Assembly: GCF_019097595.1 (NCBI RefSeq)
Contig: NC_080731.1
Location: 15,797,571 to 15,861,570 of the forward strand
Origin: Hemibagrus wyckioides
Lineage: Eukaryota; Chordata; Actinopteri; Siluriformes; Bagridae
DNA length: 64,000 nt
Direction: 5' to 3'
Shown here: positions 24,641 to 40,104 of the stretch, piece by piece
How the letters are laid out: the number at the start of each line of letters is the position of its first letter
Numbering within the stretch: position 1 is the stretch's first letter
Position numbers and translations under genes: made by a program
The notes under the pieces: generated by a model
The model's database searches: none
What the model was told of the DNA's origin: nothing
What the model saw: the letters and a program-made list of their open reading frames with translations, nothing else

Positions 24641-25140
24641 ATGAACCTTTATCACAGACTATTTTCCGCAGCACTGAGACGTATTCAGATGAATTTTGAT
24701 CTAAAATGACTGGACAAGCGAGACACAATCCAGGCATAAACCTGAGCAGGGGCTCTCAAACGTTGCGGGATTCGACGACGCCTCAAGGCCAGCGATTCCT
24801 GTGTGCAGGAGGTCAGACAGGAAGCTCGCAGGATGAAGAAAGGGTCCATGTTCGTTACCACAGGAGCGTGCGACAGGTTCTGCTTATCATGTCAGTGCCT
24901 CCAGTTTCTGAGGTGTTCATGAGATTTGTGTACATTTTCAGAATTAACCAACTACATGCATGAGAAAATATCTGGGAACAGACAAAGCACACCTTTAATT
25001 TGAACTGACAACCATACAACCAGTAGCTCTAATAGTTTCCTTTAAAAAAAATAAAAATAAAAAAAGAAGGTGAGTTGAGGTGTTAAGGGTCCCCCCCCTC
25101 CCCATCAGGTCTGAATACCAAACCCTGAGGAAGAGATTTT
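24640..25140. other. Intergenic between eif2b1 and tmed2, nothing recognised
   Basis: It contains a C-run at 25090-25105 and an A-rich run at 25044-25063. No exon-like structure is visible. The two genes are transcribed toward each other here. Confidence 0.5.
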
Positions 25141-26147
25141 GTACACAGGAGTTGAGGTTTATTTCAAATCACAGACTGTCTGTAAATAAAGTCTGTAGAC
25201 TACAAATCAAAGCTGACTGATGTTTAAACCCTTTCTAAAAAAAAATGACCTAAAAGGTAAAATACAAAAAAAAGTTGACACTTTAATCCTCTTTATAACT
25301 CCACTGACTTGAGGTGGCAAAGAAACTCCAGATTTCTACCCGGTTGGTGTAGATGGTGTTATGATTTTAACATGATAAAATTCAACCCTGACCACCGACA
25401 CCACCACCACCATCACATGAAACACATCAACACACACTGACTCCTGTTGTGTCTCTAACTTGTGGCGCATCACAGGGAAGAAGCGTGTGTGATCGCGGCA
25501 GGAATCAGGAAACACAACACTCAATTTATCTACCTGCCTTAAAGCCCAACACGTGAACAATGTTTCTGATTTAAAGAAAAGGAAAAAAAAGAAAAAAAGA
25601 AAGAAACTCTTTTGAACACAGGTTAAATTTGTTATTTTGTGGGACTCTCCTGATAGCTTTCCTAAGTATCTTAAAAAGGTGCACTAATTGAATATTTTCC
25701 ATTAATATTTTTTTCAAATGCTACAAGGGTGAATCAAATGTAAGCTTTTTGGGTTATTTTGTATTGTGTATTGCAAATTGTGTCACGACATCTACATCAT
25801 CTCCGTTTCACGTTTCGAAACGTTTTTCCGGATTCCTCTGAAAAACGTGGCGCTTTTAGCTTTTGGCATTTGACTCGCCCTCGTACACAAAGCCAATCGA
25901 TCGGTATCGAGTCTGGAAAATCTTTCAATCGTTGCACCTTTACACAAATACAAAACTTGTTAAACAGGAGCGTGGATGAAAAAAGCCGAGTGCCTTTCAC
26001 GAGTCGAGTCGTTGACTAGGACGTGGTCATCTTCCCATTCCCCCCCCCCTGATAGTTTATGTCTTTCTTTATTCTCCAAAACCAAGTCCAAAGAACGGCG
26101 AGACACTTTGGGATACAAAAAAAAAAAAAAAAGTTACAAATGGTGAA
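25140..26147 (-). other. 3' untranslated region of tmed2
   Basis: The sequence downstream of the tmed2 stop codon has no recognisable frame on either strand. It is A/T-rich with A runs near 25569-25605 and 26117-26132. A minus-strand AATAAA at 25158-25163 is the likely cleavage signal, giving a ~1-kb 3' UTR. The open frames at 25336-26019 are not supported. Confidence 0.6.
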
Positions 26148-30548
<4,401 letters not shown>

Positions 30549-30800
30549 GGCGAGAAGGTTAACAAAATACAGACATGAAAAAGGAAAATGTATTATTATT
30601 ATTTTTTTACAAACTCATAGAGTCCGGCTTCGCTTCAACTCGAGGAAGTGCAAACCCCTCGGCGAGCCGCGGACATGAGGAGGAGGAGCCACACACATCA
30701 TCCAGCTGCCGTGAAGCCTTCTGATTGGTCAGAACGGACAGCTTCCTTAGTGCCACGTAAAGCTAAAGCACGGAAGACGCGGAGGGACAAAACCTTCACA
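30549..30800 (-). promoter_or_regulatory. tmed2 promoter region
   Basis: Immediately upstream of the tmed2 start codon the sequence is GC-richer than its surroundings. On the tmed2 strand it carries a CCAAT box in GACCAATCAG (plus-strand GATTGG near 30722) and, further upstream, an ACGTGG core (plus-strand CCACGT near 30752) like that of UPR/XBP1 elements. The spacing does not match a canonical ERSE, so stress regulation is only a possibility. Confidence 0.5.
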
Positions 30801-31325
30801 CAAATTCACAACGAAAGTCTCTTGTTTAATAAGACTCACAGCAAAAACCCCTACCTGAGCTGGGGTTGCCAGATTGGGCGGGTTTACTCCCCTTTTCGTC
30901 AAGTGTAACCGGGAAAAAATGCACTGGGCGGGTCGATACAATTTGGGATGGATTTTGGTGCAACTGGCGGGTATTTATTTTGGACTATAAACATGATATT
31001 TTATTGATTTTCCATTCAAACGAACTCTACAATAAAGTATAATATGTAATGATGACGTTTTAATTATATGATTCAGTTTAGCCAATAATGTTCAGGAGAG
31101 TCCTGTCCAATCAGAAAGTCCTGTCCAATCAAACAGATCTTGATTGGCAGGTTGTTTGTTATTGTATTAGTTATCACAGTATGCATTTTGGTATTTTTTT
31201 TTTAAATGGGCAGGTTTTAAGCTGGAAATCTTCCAATCCAATCTGGCAACACTGGCTGAGTCAAAGCCAAGAGAGTACAGGCAGCTGTTTCAGGCTGGAC
31301 ACGTGTGTTTGTTGTACAGTATTAG

Positions 31326-31500
31326 GACACAGTTATTTCCCAGCCCTGCTCCTGGAGAACCCCAGGCAGTTTCACTGCTCACTGGAAGAGTTGTTAATTG
31401 GCTTTTTAGTTAAATAAGTGAGTGTTTTGAACAAGGAGCTTGTTAAAGCGGTCAGGACGAGGGGTTTCTCCAGGATCAGGGTTGGGAAATAATTGTGTCT
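31326..31500. mobile_element. Short TIR element, hAT-like MITE
   Basis: Ends of about 40 bp are inverted: GACACAGTTATTTCCCAGCC at the left and GGTTGGGAAATAATTGTGTC at the right. The inner part of both arms reads CCTGGAGAA. The centre, about 95 bp, is unrelated. This end sequence is common to hAT-type MITEs in fish, by recollection. Confidence 0.75.
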
Positions 31501-31704
31501 TAGGCTTACAGGTGGTCTTAGGCTTACATTTAATTCTGTGTCAGATAAACAACAATCACACCTACACCCAAAAAGCAAAATCTTCTTAGCTCACGTGACG
31601 AATTTAATTAAGAACAACCAAAGTCTGCTTTTTTAAATTACCTTCTACTTTCGCATCACAAGTGAATGTAACTCCATATTTCACTGCATTTCAATTACTT
31701 TTTT

Positions 31705-32265
31705 TTTTTTATTAAATTTTATTTGTATAGCGCTTTTAACAATGGACATTGTCTCAAAGCAGCTTTACAGAACATAAGAAACATAGTACAAAAGTCCTGG
31801 ATTAATATTAGACAAAATCATCCCTAGTGAACAAACCTGAGGTGACAGTGGTGAGGAAAAACTCCCTTAGATGGTATGAGGAAGAAACCTTGAGAGGAAC
31901 CAGACTCCAAAGGGAAACCCATCCTCATTTGGGGGACACCAGAGAGTGTGATTATAAATGAGTATAAGCACCAGAAAGTGTGATTATGAACAATGTCCTT
32001 TCTACACTCATATACAGTCAGTTAGAGTTTTGTGATGCCGATACAGCATATGTAGAATGTTATTGTGGGTATTAATTAGGAGGTTGTTGTCATCCTAAAA
32101 GTTCACATAGGGTTGGTGATGTTGTCTTGAATACCCAAGTCTACATGAAGCAGAATCCACCTGGAGCTGGTCCATCTCCGGAATGCCTCAGGATCCTTGC
32201 AGGGTTGGTCTCTTCTCACTGAAGGTCTGCTGGAGTATCTCTAGATGCCTCGGGATGGGTAAAAA
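31705..32265 (+). mobile_element. Dispersed repeat with LINE/SINE texture, otophysan type
   Basis: It contains TTTATTTGTATAGCGCTTTT, CAATGGACATTGTCTCAAAG, GAGGAAAAACTCCCTTAGAT and CCTTGAGAGGAACCAGACTC, a string of motifs I associate with a high-copy repeat in catfish and related fish. No coding frame is present. Confidence 0.65.
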
Positions 32266-32309
32266 ATGGGAACCTGTATTGTATAAAAAACCTGTATTTT
32301 AACACTGAA

Positions 32310-32900
32310 GGTTTAAGATTCTTTATTTGTCACATACGTAATACATACATGTGATGCAAAGTGGTGAAATGATTTGGTTAGTTAGTCTTTTTACAGTGCA
32401 AACACTGAAAGAAAACAAACCGAATAAAAATAGAATAGAATAGACAAATAGCAAATATAGCAGTCTGTGGAGAACGGTAATATGGGTTAAAATAGATACA
32501 ATGTGTAAAGAATTCTATCGTGCGCAAACATTTTTCTCTATAGTTCTGTCTATGTGTATCTGTGTGTGTGGTAGGAATATGCCGACTCTTTCACATGGAC
32601 TGCCTCCTCCTGAGTCTCTCAGGAGCTGGAGTACATAACATATACACGACTATCATACATTTTCAAAATGGTTGCTTTTATTGTCTGACCGAATAAATAC
32701 ACTCAAATCCACTTAGACACAAAAAAAAGTTTAATAAACAATTCATTGCAAGTCCAATGCATTTTCTGCAGGCTCACTTGGAAAGACGTATTTTCAGATA
32801 ATTCAGTTATCTTCCGAAGCGCTTTATCCTGGGAAGGGTCACTTTGGACCCGGAGTTTGTCCTGGGAATGGCAGGAAGCAGGAACACTAATCCTGTAGGC
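32310..32900. repeat. Further dispersed repeat fragments
   Basis: The stretch near 32320 (TTCTTTATTTGTCACATACG) resembles the tail of the SINE at 4036. The stretch at 32810-32895 (CGCTTTATCCTGGGAAGGGT, GGACCCGGAG) resembles the left end of the family seen at 42235 and 39475. Confidence 0.45.
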
Positions 32901-33567
32901 AGCTTCTGCCATTTCTCATCACAGGACAAAACGATCCTCAGCCAAACATAACTAACATTGATGAAGTTTCTATAAACATGCTGTTTCAGTGGACGTTTGT
33001 CCATCAGTTTGAATGTGATAAGACAATGTCAATGAGGTAGTGTAGATCACCTGGATCTCTCTGTTGTACAGATCTGGTCAGAACCAAAACACTGAAATCA
33101 TGTGTGATGAAACAGTATGTAAAATCCCTAGGAATTATAAATAATAATAATTAAATAATAGAAAGTGTCATTTTCTAAATATATTTTTAAATATAGAACT
33201 ATATTGAATATTTAATCGAAGTGCAATTCTATTCTATTGCAAAGTGAAGCTGTGTAATCAACAGATTCATTATATTATATTACATATTTTATTTTATTAT
33301 TTAGCAGGTAGTGTACTCAGTATTTAGCTAGATTCCAGCTGCAAGGGCGGAAGCCCGGAGTACTCCATGCACTTGTATATTTAATCAAGGATATGTGCTA
33401 ATAATTATATTTTCTCTGTTAACACTCACTCCTAATGAGACCTATTTACAGAACACCAAGTAAAGTGCTCCTAAAGTGCTGTTCACATGACTGGCCTTAA
33501 ATTGTGGTTGCTCCTGAATAATTGACAGCCTACTGCTTTTAAGTAGCTACAAAACTGTTATAGACAT

Positions 33568-33607
33568 CGATCCGTCCATCCATCCATCCATCCATCCATC
33601 CATCCAT
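33568..33607. repeat. (ATCC)n microsatellite
   Basis: Nine or ten CATC units near a plain intergenic stretch. Confidence 0.9.
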
Positions 33608-34134
33608 TAGGCTGTTCTACGTTTCTCACAGCAATATTTTTGGCCGTGCCAATACCGCTCAAAATCAACAGTGGCTTGTCACCATGCTAAACAAGGTTAT
33701 ACACCATTCATAGATGCCTTTCATAGATATTTCTGAGTGGACATTTGTAACGCTGAAGCTGTATCGGTTCTACAATGTCAGCAACCAGGATCTGTGATGT
33801 TGCCAGGTCATTCTGAACAAAAGATTTAATACATATCATTTAACATTTGTTTATTTGCACTACTGTGAAACATATTTAACCTCTGTGTTAACATGACATG
33901 ATACAAGGGGTAAAGTGCTCAGCCAGATGGCAGAGATCTCACACAAAGGTTTACAGTCAATCATGAAAATGATCAAAACTAATTACAGATCTAGCTTTCT
34001 GTCTGCTTCCAAGAAGGCCACCATTCCAAACTCAAACAAATTATTGCCTGCCTCGCTCCATTCCAAAACACACTCTTCAGAAAAGAGACCCACCTGGCGT
34101 GTCTGACACAGCGGTAAATAGTAACACTAGTTTG

Positions 34135-34575
34135 TACATGATGTGACCAAAAGTATGTGGACACCTGACACTGAAGTCTGGTGTGCACAGAATCATAGTT
34201 ACTATGTACCCAGCATTCTGTTTAATTCTTCTTAATGCCTAGTGGTGGTGGAAACCTGGATAACATACTCAAACAACCCCATGGAGATGATTTTCACTTA
34301 CTGCATCAGTAGGTATGACCTTGGCTTTGCTGGAATTGAAGAAAATGCACCACGGAGCAGCAGAGCAATGGCACACCTTGAAGTAATGCACATGTGGACG
34401 ACATGATCCTCATGGACCGGTAGGGGCCAAACGTCCTGGACGCCCGTATAACATCTTTCCGTCAGTGAGAGGGTCTCTGCTTATACCTGGGCCCTAAGTT
34501 TCTCAGTGACAGCAGAACAGTTCTAATGATTGAATTGTCACCATTTGGCATGGATGGTGCCAATGGGGAGCTTGC
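34135..34575 (+). mobile_element. Tc1-like transposon remnant
   Basis: The left end reads GTGACCAAAAGTATGTGGACACC, and the internal sequence (TTTCACTTACTGCATCAGTAG, CATGATCCTCATGGACCGGT) is a scrambled, diverged element. No intact frame remains. Confidence 0.5.
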
Positions 34576-36455
34576 TTGCTTAATCAATTATTTATTTATT
34601 AATCACAATATCATTGTATTCATATGCGATATTCTTCCATATTTTATCTATTTATTTTCCTTGTACAGCTTCCCACATTATTGTGCCGCAAATTTAATTT
34701 CTTTAGCATTCTATTTTTTCTTCATTTACTTTACTTTTCAATTCTATTTTTTAATATTTTATTTATTTTAACTCTATGTTTATTTTTATACACAGACAGC
34801 TATTAAAAGCATTTCACTGCACATCTTACTGTGTATGATTTGATTTATAACAACTAGGAATACTCTCCAGGTTCACCTTTATGGTATCCTGTGAGGTCAA
34901 ACAATGCAGTTTTCCCGCTCTTTCATTGGAAGTGATTGCTAGCACTAGTATTTACAGTCACCCATGTCACTTCCACATTCTGTATGGACCTCCAGCACAA
35001 GGGGGAGAAACATGATAAGATAATGTTCACTGTATTGAGATGTTCAGCACTGACCACCACAAGATTAGACACCACAGCATGTCTTAAGATCCCTTACAGA
35101 CATTGCAATGAACACCAAATGTGGTATGTGATGATGAAGACTGTGTACTAGAGGCTAGGAGTGTTTCCTAGACTGCAAGGTCACAGTGAACAGTGAGGAC
35201 AGTCATGAACTAATGAGGTCCATCTGAGAGTTGTCAAACTTTCCTCAGAACTGCGACAGGCAGCACTTTCCCCGCTGCATCATTGTGCTGTTCTTGTGGG
35301 TGAATTGCTCTCAGTGGAGTTAAACATAGGTGAAGTAAACTTCCTGTGCCTCTGTGGAACCACACTGCAGCCCCAGCCAATGAGGGATGTACCTGCCATA
35401 AGTGTCTCTCCCAAGCAGTGAGAAAAGCTTTACTTCTGAAAATCTTCTGAACTGAACTGATGTTTTCTGTCCTCCTAGCATCCTCAACAAAAGAATGGTC
35501 AAAAAAAAAAAAAAACAATGACCTTCCTGCAGTGTATTTGTCCATGCAATGTAATATGAGCAGCATAATGGGCTGGTTAGTTTTATCAATGAATTTATCT
35601 GTACGCAGATGAATTAGCTGGCCTGGTCAGGTGTCTATCAATTTAATGGGTTTAGTTAGAGACAAGATTTTTTGATTTTTGAGCTTTGTTAGTTGACCCC
35701 TATGAAGGAGGACTCAATCCCATGTTGCATCTATTTACATGGAATTTATGACTCATTGGTCAGAACAGAGTAATCTTACAATGCATCTGCTAAATGGATG
35801 TTTATCCCCTGGAGCCCCAAGTGCACACTTTGTGCCAGTAGCTGAGAGCTGAGCACACATGAGCAAGGTGTCAGTACAGGAACTGAAAAACATGGTTTAT
35901 AAGTGCCAAGCAGCCTAGCAGCTAGAATTAAGAAATTTTCCTTCACCTTAGTGCAGAGTGTAACACATTTTCAAACAAATGCAGTTATACCCAGGTGCCA
36001 TCTCATAAGTCCACCTATAATGCAATTGCCTAAGGCGACTCTGAGTCACAACATTTCTCATATGTAAATACATTTTAAGTGCAGTGTGTTCAAAATGCAC
36101 AAACCTCAGGTGGTATAGTCCATTGTATTTCTCTGTTCTTTGTTGGATGGACTCAAAGGACATGATCGCCATGAAGGAGCGAGTGTATCTTACATGAGTG
36201 TATGTTTCCACTGGAGAACATGCTACACTTATGTAGGTTTCTGTGGATAAGAGCGCATACCAAACACCAAACGTAAACATGCAGAACGGTAGAGAAATGA
36301 TTTCTAAGAGCTCTTTAGACCAGGGACATAAAACTGCAACAGACACTGGCATTCAAAGTGTGTGTGTGTGTGTGTGTGTTCCCCATAAATTGCTACAGAA
36401 TCTTAGAATTTATTTACTATTCTAAGAGATTGTTTTCTACATTTTTTCACCATTT
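34575..36455. other. Gene-poor stretch, nothing firmly recognised
   Basis: T-rich sequence (34600-34790) followed by unique-looking DNA. The open frames at 35234-35589 and 35948-36352 have no domain, no signal peptide and no coherent splice sites. A (GT)n run lies at 36357-36379. Confidence 0.5.
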
Positions 36456-36950
36456 TTAACACTTTATTGAAGTAACTTCCAGAAATATTCAGATGTTTGA
36501 TGAACATGTGACTCAATTGTCTAACAGTCAGATATTTAAATGCTGCTTAGCTGAGAAGCACAGGTTGGGTCAATATTTCCTTGGAAATCTCTGTATGTCT
36601 TCTGTATTGTGTGTATATATAGGACCATTGTTATAGCACTGAAAATACCATGATCCAGCAGTTAAATACATCTGGCTTGGTTACTGAACTGATGTTTGTC
36701 TGATAAAATTCAAAATCAGAACCATCGTCCTATCTCCATTTAGAGCCTAATATATGATACTGATCAACAAGCAGCTGGGAATTTTATTTCAACGACACCT
36801 CCCAAACCCCGTAACCTGAAAAAAAAAGTACCAGCTTAGCTATATGAGTTCATATTTACTTTAAAAGCTGTGCTCAGTGTCCACTCATGGCCAGACTGGC
36901 TAGAAAGTAATCACATAGCAGTATTTGTTAATAGAACTGTTCACGGCATG

Positions 36951-37100
36951 TCATTTGGCAACAATGAAGTAGGTGGTCCATCCAGCGAGGATCAAGGCAC
37001 CAAACAACACGGTGTAAGTGAACAGAACGAATCTCAGTAGGTCTCGGAAAGTCCGAAGAAAGCGGAGTGTCAGAGGTTCTGAATCGAGATGAATATCCAT
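36951..37100 (-). CDS. 49-residue single-pass membrane microprotein, function unknown
   Basis: I do not recognise this protein. The frame runs from ATG at 37100 to the stop at 36951. The start context is strong (A at -3, G at +4). Residues 1-23 are polar with an amphipathic basic stretch, RFLRTFRDLLRF. Residues 24-47 form one hydrophobic helix with GALILAGW, and the chain ends in Lys. A clean acceptor (CAG at 37134-37136) sits just upstream. It pairs with a 5' splice site at 38159/38158, and a minus-strand AATAAA lies at 36463-36468, so the transcript would be a two-exon mRNA with a non-coding first exon. The layout, a short cytosolic amphipathic helix followed by a C-terminal membrane helix, resembles regulin-type or SMIM microproteins, but I see no clear family signature. 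It could also be a non-coding RNA with a chance frame. Confidence 0.55.
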   Translation of the reverse strand: MDIHLDSEPLTLRFLRTFRDLLRFVLFTYTVLFGALILAGWTTYFIVAK

Positions 37101-38158
37101 CTTCAGCTCAAAGGGACAGCAAGGTCCAGAGACCTGTTGGCATAAATATTTGTTTGTAACATAAACAGGCCTAATTGTGTGCCAGAGACACATTTTAGAT
37201 TTGGTCTTGATAGACTGGCACATGAATAATTTAGAGGATATTTGCGGCTTTGCGGCTAATCACAGATGCTCCGTTTTATCCAGTTCTGATCTGTACTGTA
37301 TATTTCTTTAATTTGTTGTTATTTCAGCCTACACTATGAGGTACTTGAAAAACTATACTATACTATAGGGGGACACCCTGAAAAATATATCTTTTGTCCC
37401 GGTATTGTGTGTCTTAATATGTGTCCAATGTGAATGGAGCAGACTTTTAAAAAGAATTTAAAGTACAGCGTTTTTTAAGAACCACTGCAAAACCATTGCT
37501 TCCAGCTTTAAGGTTAATACGTCACAATACTCTATTTTTTTCTTACAGTGTAACAAAATACGACATCAAATCAAGAAAAGTGAAATTACAAATCCAAATG
37601 TCTGTAGATTTCTATTATATTAATACTTGGATTTAAAAAAAAAAGGAGAAGAAGAAAGTGCATTTTAAAGTGCATTACCTGAATCAGTCCAATGGGATTA
37701 TTATCTATCCTCAAGGTAACACCTTTTTAATCTCCTGTGTATCTGTTTCCTGGAAAGGTGCACATCCAAAGATTTTACACTAAAAAGGTTATTAAGGTAC
37801 AGCTGCTACATTTTTTTCTGAGTCCTTTGGGCTATGGCCATGAAAAAAAAATGTAATAATAAAAAGCAGACATTTCTTTGTTTCTTCTCTCCAGTACAAA
37901 GAAATATGGCACAATAGTATGTCTACTAACAAAAGGTCACTGAAGTTGCCCTACTTTTTTTGTTTGTTTTAATTTTATTTAATTTTTTTGTTTGTTTTTA
38001 ATTTTTAAAATATAAGTAATAAGGTGTGGGTTTTGGATGTTACAGTATTCAGCTTAAATGTCCTTAAAGTGAAGAAGAAACCCTGTGAAATATACCCAGT
38101 GTATTTGCTTGATTTAATCAGGTATGTTGTTCTTCTAAGGAAAAAGTCGTTCACTTAC

Positions 38159-38290
38159 CTTGGGAGGATGTTATTTCTCGGAGAGTCAGCACAGAGTAAA
38201 GTGGCGGTGCTCTTCGTCCTCGGGCTTTTATTTCTTCTGCTGAAAAGCTGCTGCTCGTCCTCATGCCACAGGAGTGGTCGAGAAGGAGGC
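38159..38290 (-). other. Probable non-coding first exon of the microprotein gene
   Basis: The minus strand reads CCTCCCAAG then GTAAGTGA, a near-consensus 5' splice site. The phase does not allow this exon to extend the microprotein frame, because an in-frame TAA lies 12 nt before the junction. An upstream ATG near 38264 opens a frame that stops shortly after the splice junction in exon 2, so it would act as a uORF if the transcript starts that far out. Exon start is estimated. Confidence 0.5.
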
Positions 38291-38389
38291 AATTAAATTG
38301 ATTATGAGAAGCAGGAAACCCTTGGGTCCGTGCTTATGGGAGTTAGAGGAGCATTCAGCACCTGCTCCATGGGCGAGTTCCGGCCCGCC

Positions 38390-38570
38390 TCTCCATCTCT
38401 CTCTCTCTCTTCCTTCTACATCTCTCTCACTCACTCTCTCCCTCTCCATCTCTCCCACTCTCTCCCTCTCCAACTCTCTCCATCTCCCTCTCTCTCTCCC
38501 TCCCTCTCCGTCTCTCTCCATCTCCCACTCTCTCTGTGTGTGTGTGTGTGTCTTTCTCTCTCTGATACCC
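38390..38570. repeat. (CT)n-rich low-complexity tract
   Basis: CTCTCT/CATCTC/CCCTCTC blocks with a (TG)n block at 38535-38551, just upstream of the microprotein gene's first exon. Confidence 0.9.
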
Positions 38571-38929
38571 TACAGCCTGCACGAGATCACAACAATCAGC
38601 TCTAAATTGTGTTAATTAGGTCCATTATCCTGTCCTAACACCAAGACAAATGAACGCAGATGTTTCATAACCAAATTTCATAATCTTTAATGTCACTTTT
38701 GGTGAAATTTTAACTTCTTGCCATATTTATTTCTTTTTTCTTTTTTAAATCAGTGGAGATCAATAAACATGTTTCACCTCGGCCAAACCTGTATTGGACA
38801 CGTAATGCCCTGAATAGGGTGCAAGAGCCATTGTGTTCACGTCCTATGTAGTGCGCTTATGTAGGGAATGTGGAGCCAATGGGATGCAGGCCAGTTATAT
38901 AGATTATTTCCTTGTCTTTCCCGCGCTGA

Positions 38930-39250
38930 GGCGCTCGAGCACAGCATGGTCCAATCATTGATCAGCGCATCCCAGCTCGCGCACAGTAAGAGGCTTATCC
39001 GGAAAGACAGAGAACAAATGGCCCTTTAATTTAATCAGCATCCTCCATGGTCGAGTCATGTTCCATTCCGGGCCCACATCTCCAGACACAGGCCCATTAT
39101 CGGCCTGTTACACGACTAATTGCCGCTCCTTTGTGCTCGCAAGCTACTTTTCAGGCCCATCGACTTATAACAAGCTTATTTTTTTTCTGACTGCAGACGA
39201 GCTCCTGCTCTTATAATCTAACTAAAGGGCTTCATACTGACTACACTGTT
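38930..39250. promoter_or_regulatory. Candidate conserved non-coding element
   Basis: This block has balanced base composition and high complexity, unlike the AT-rich and repeat-filled DNA around it. There is no open frame of note. It holds homeodomain-type sites (TTTAATTTAATC near 39025 and CTAATTGC near 39117) and GC-rich motifs such as CCGGGCCCAC. It looks like vertebrate distal enhancer sequence by texture only; comparison with other fish would be needed to show constraint. Confidence 0.3.
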
Positions 39251-39474
39251 GTTTTACTAGACCCACAGTCAGAGCACATTAGTGTCAATAAAATACAGTT
39301 TTCATTTTTTTTAAATTTATTAGGTCACTGAGCAAATCATAAGTGCCTAAATGCTGTACAGAACCGACATCTTAAAGTATACATGTATAATCAAGCACAA
39401 ATACATGTCATTAAGGAGTCAGTAAGGAGCATGCCTACAGATCTGCTCAATGCTCCTTCTATTCTGTTCTCAAT

Positions 39475-39770
39475 CAGTCGTGATGAACCTGGAGCCGATT
39501 CCAGGAACACAGGGTGCAAAGCAGGAATATACACCTCGGAGTGGGTGCGAGTCTGTCACAGGAAACTGTGCACTCAGACACACACACTCTCAGACACACC
39601 TAGGGACAATTTAGTGTAGTCAATCCACCTCCTGTTTTCAGGAGGAAATCAGAGAGCCCAAAGGGAACCCACATGGACACTGGGAGTACATGAGAAACTC
39701 CCGAGATCAGGAACGATCCAGGAATTCTTTGTTTTGAAGGCGGTGATGCGACCCACCCTACCGAGCACCC
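39475..39770 (+). mobile_element. Dispersed SINE/LINE-tail repeat
   Basis: Contains CCTGGAGCCGATTCCAGGAA, GGGACAATTTAGTGTAGTCA and AACCCACATGGACACTGGGA, the order seen in a high-copy fish repeat. It lies beyond the vps33a 3' end. Confidence 0.65.
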
Positions 39771-40104
39771 CCCTAATATACACTCCTCATTTCCTCCTTA
39801 GAAGAGTTCATATAGAAGGAATATGAAGAAAAACAGACTCATGTCAGAGAAATAAGCTCCACATCTGGGGACATTTTTAAATCAAGGGATCAGTTCTTAC
39901 AATTCTTACAATTTCGATACAAGTTCTTACAATGCGATGGTAACTAACAGGCTTTCAATAAGGGTGCACTGGGAATTGCAGTTGGTGCATTTCCAGAAAA
40001 GGTGGTTAATAAAGAGAGAACACTTAATGACTCAAAGGCGTTGCGTTTGTACTTGTGTATTCGAGAGAAATTAACACATGCTCTAAAATGCTCATGGGAC
40101 ATTT

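Noticed and set aside
30700..30790. ERSE stress element upstream of tmed2
   Set aside because: CCAAT and CCACG-type motifs exist, but orientation and spacing do not match CCAAT-N9-CCACG.
35234..35589. Two overlapping minus-strand frames as a possible gene
   Set aside because: A run of 15 A/T creates poly-Phe, the frames overlap out of phase, and no splice sites or similarity support them.
37101..37223. N-terminal extension of the microprotein starting MCQSIKTKSK
   Set aside because: The extension crosses a good splice acceptor at 37134-37136 with a donor at 38159, and the downstream ATG has a much better start context. An unspliced form cannot be fully excluded.
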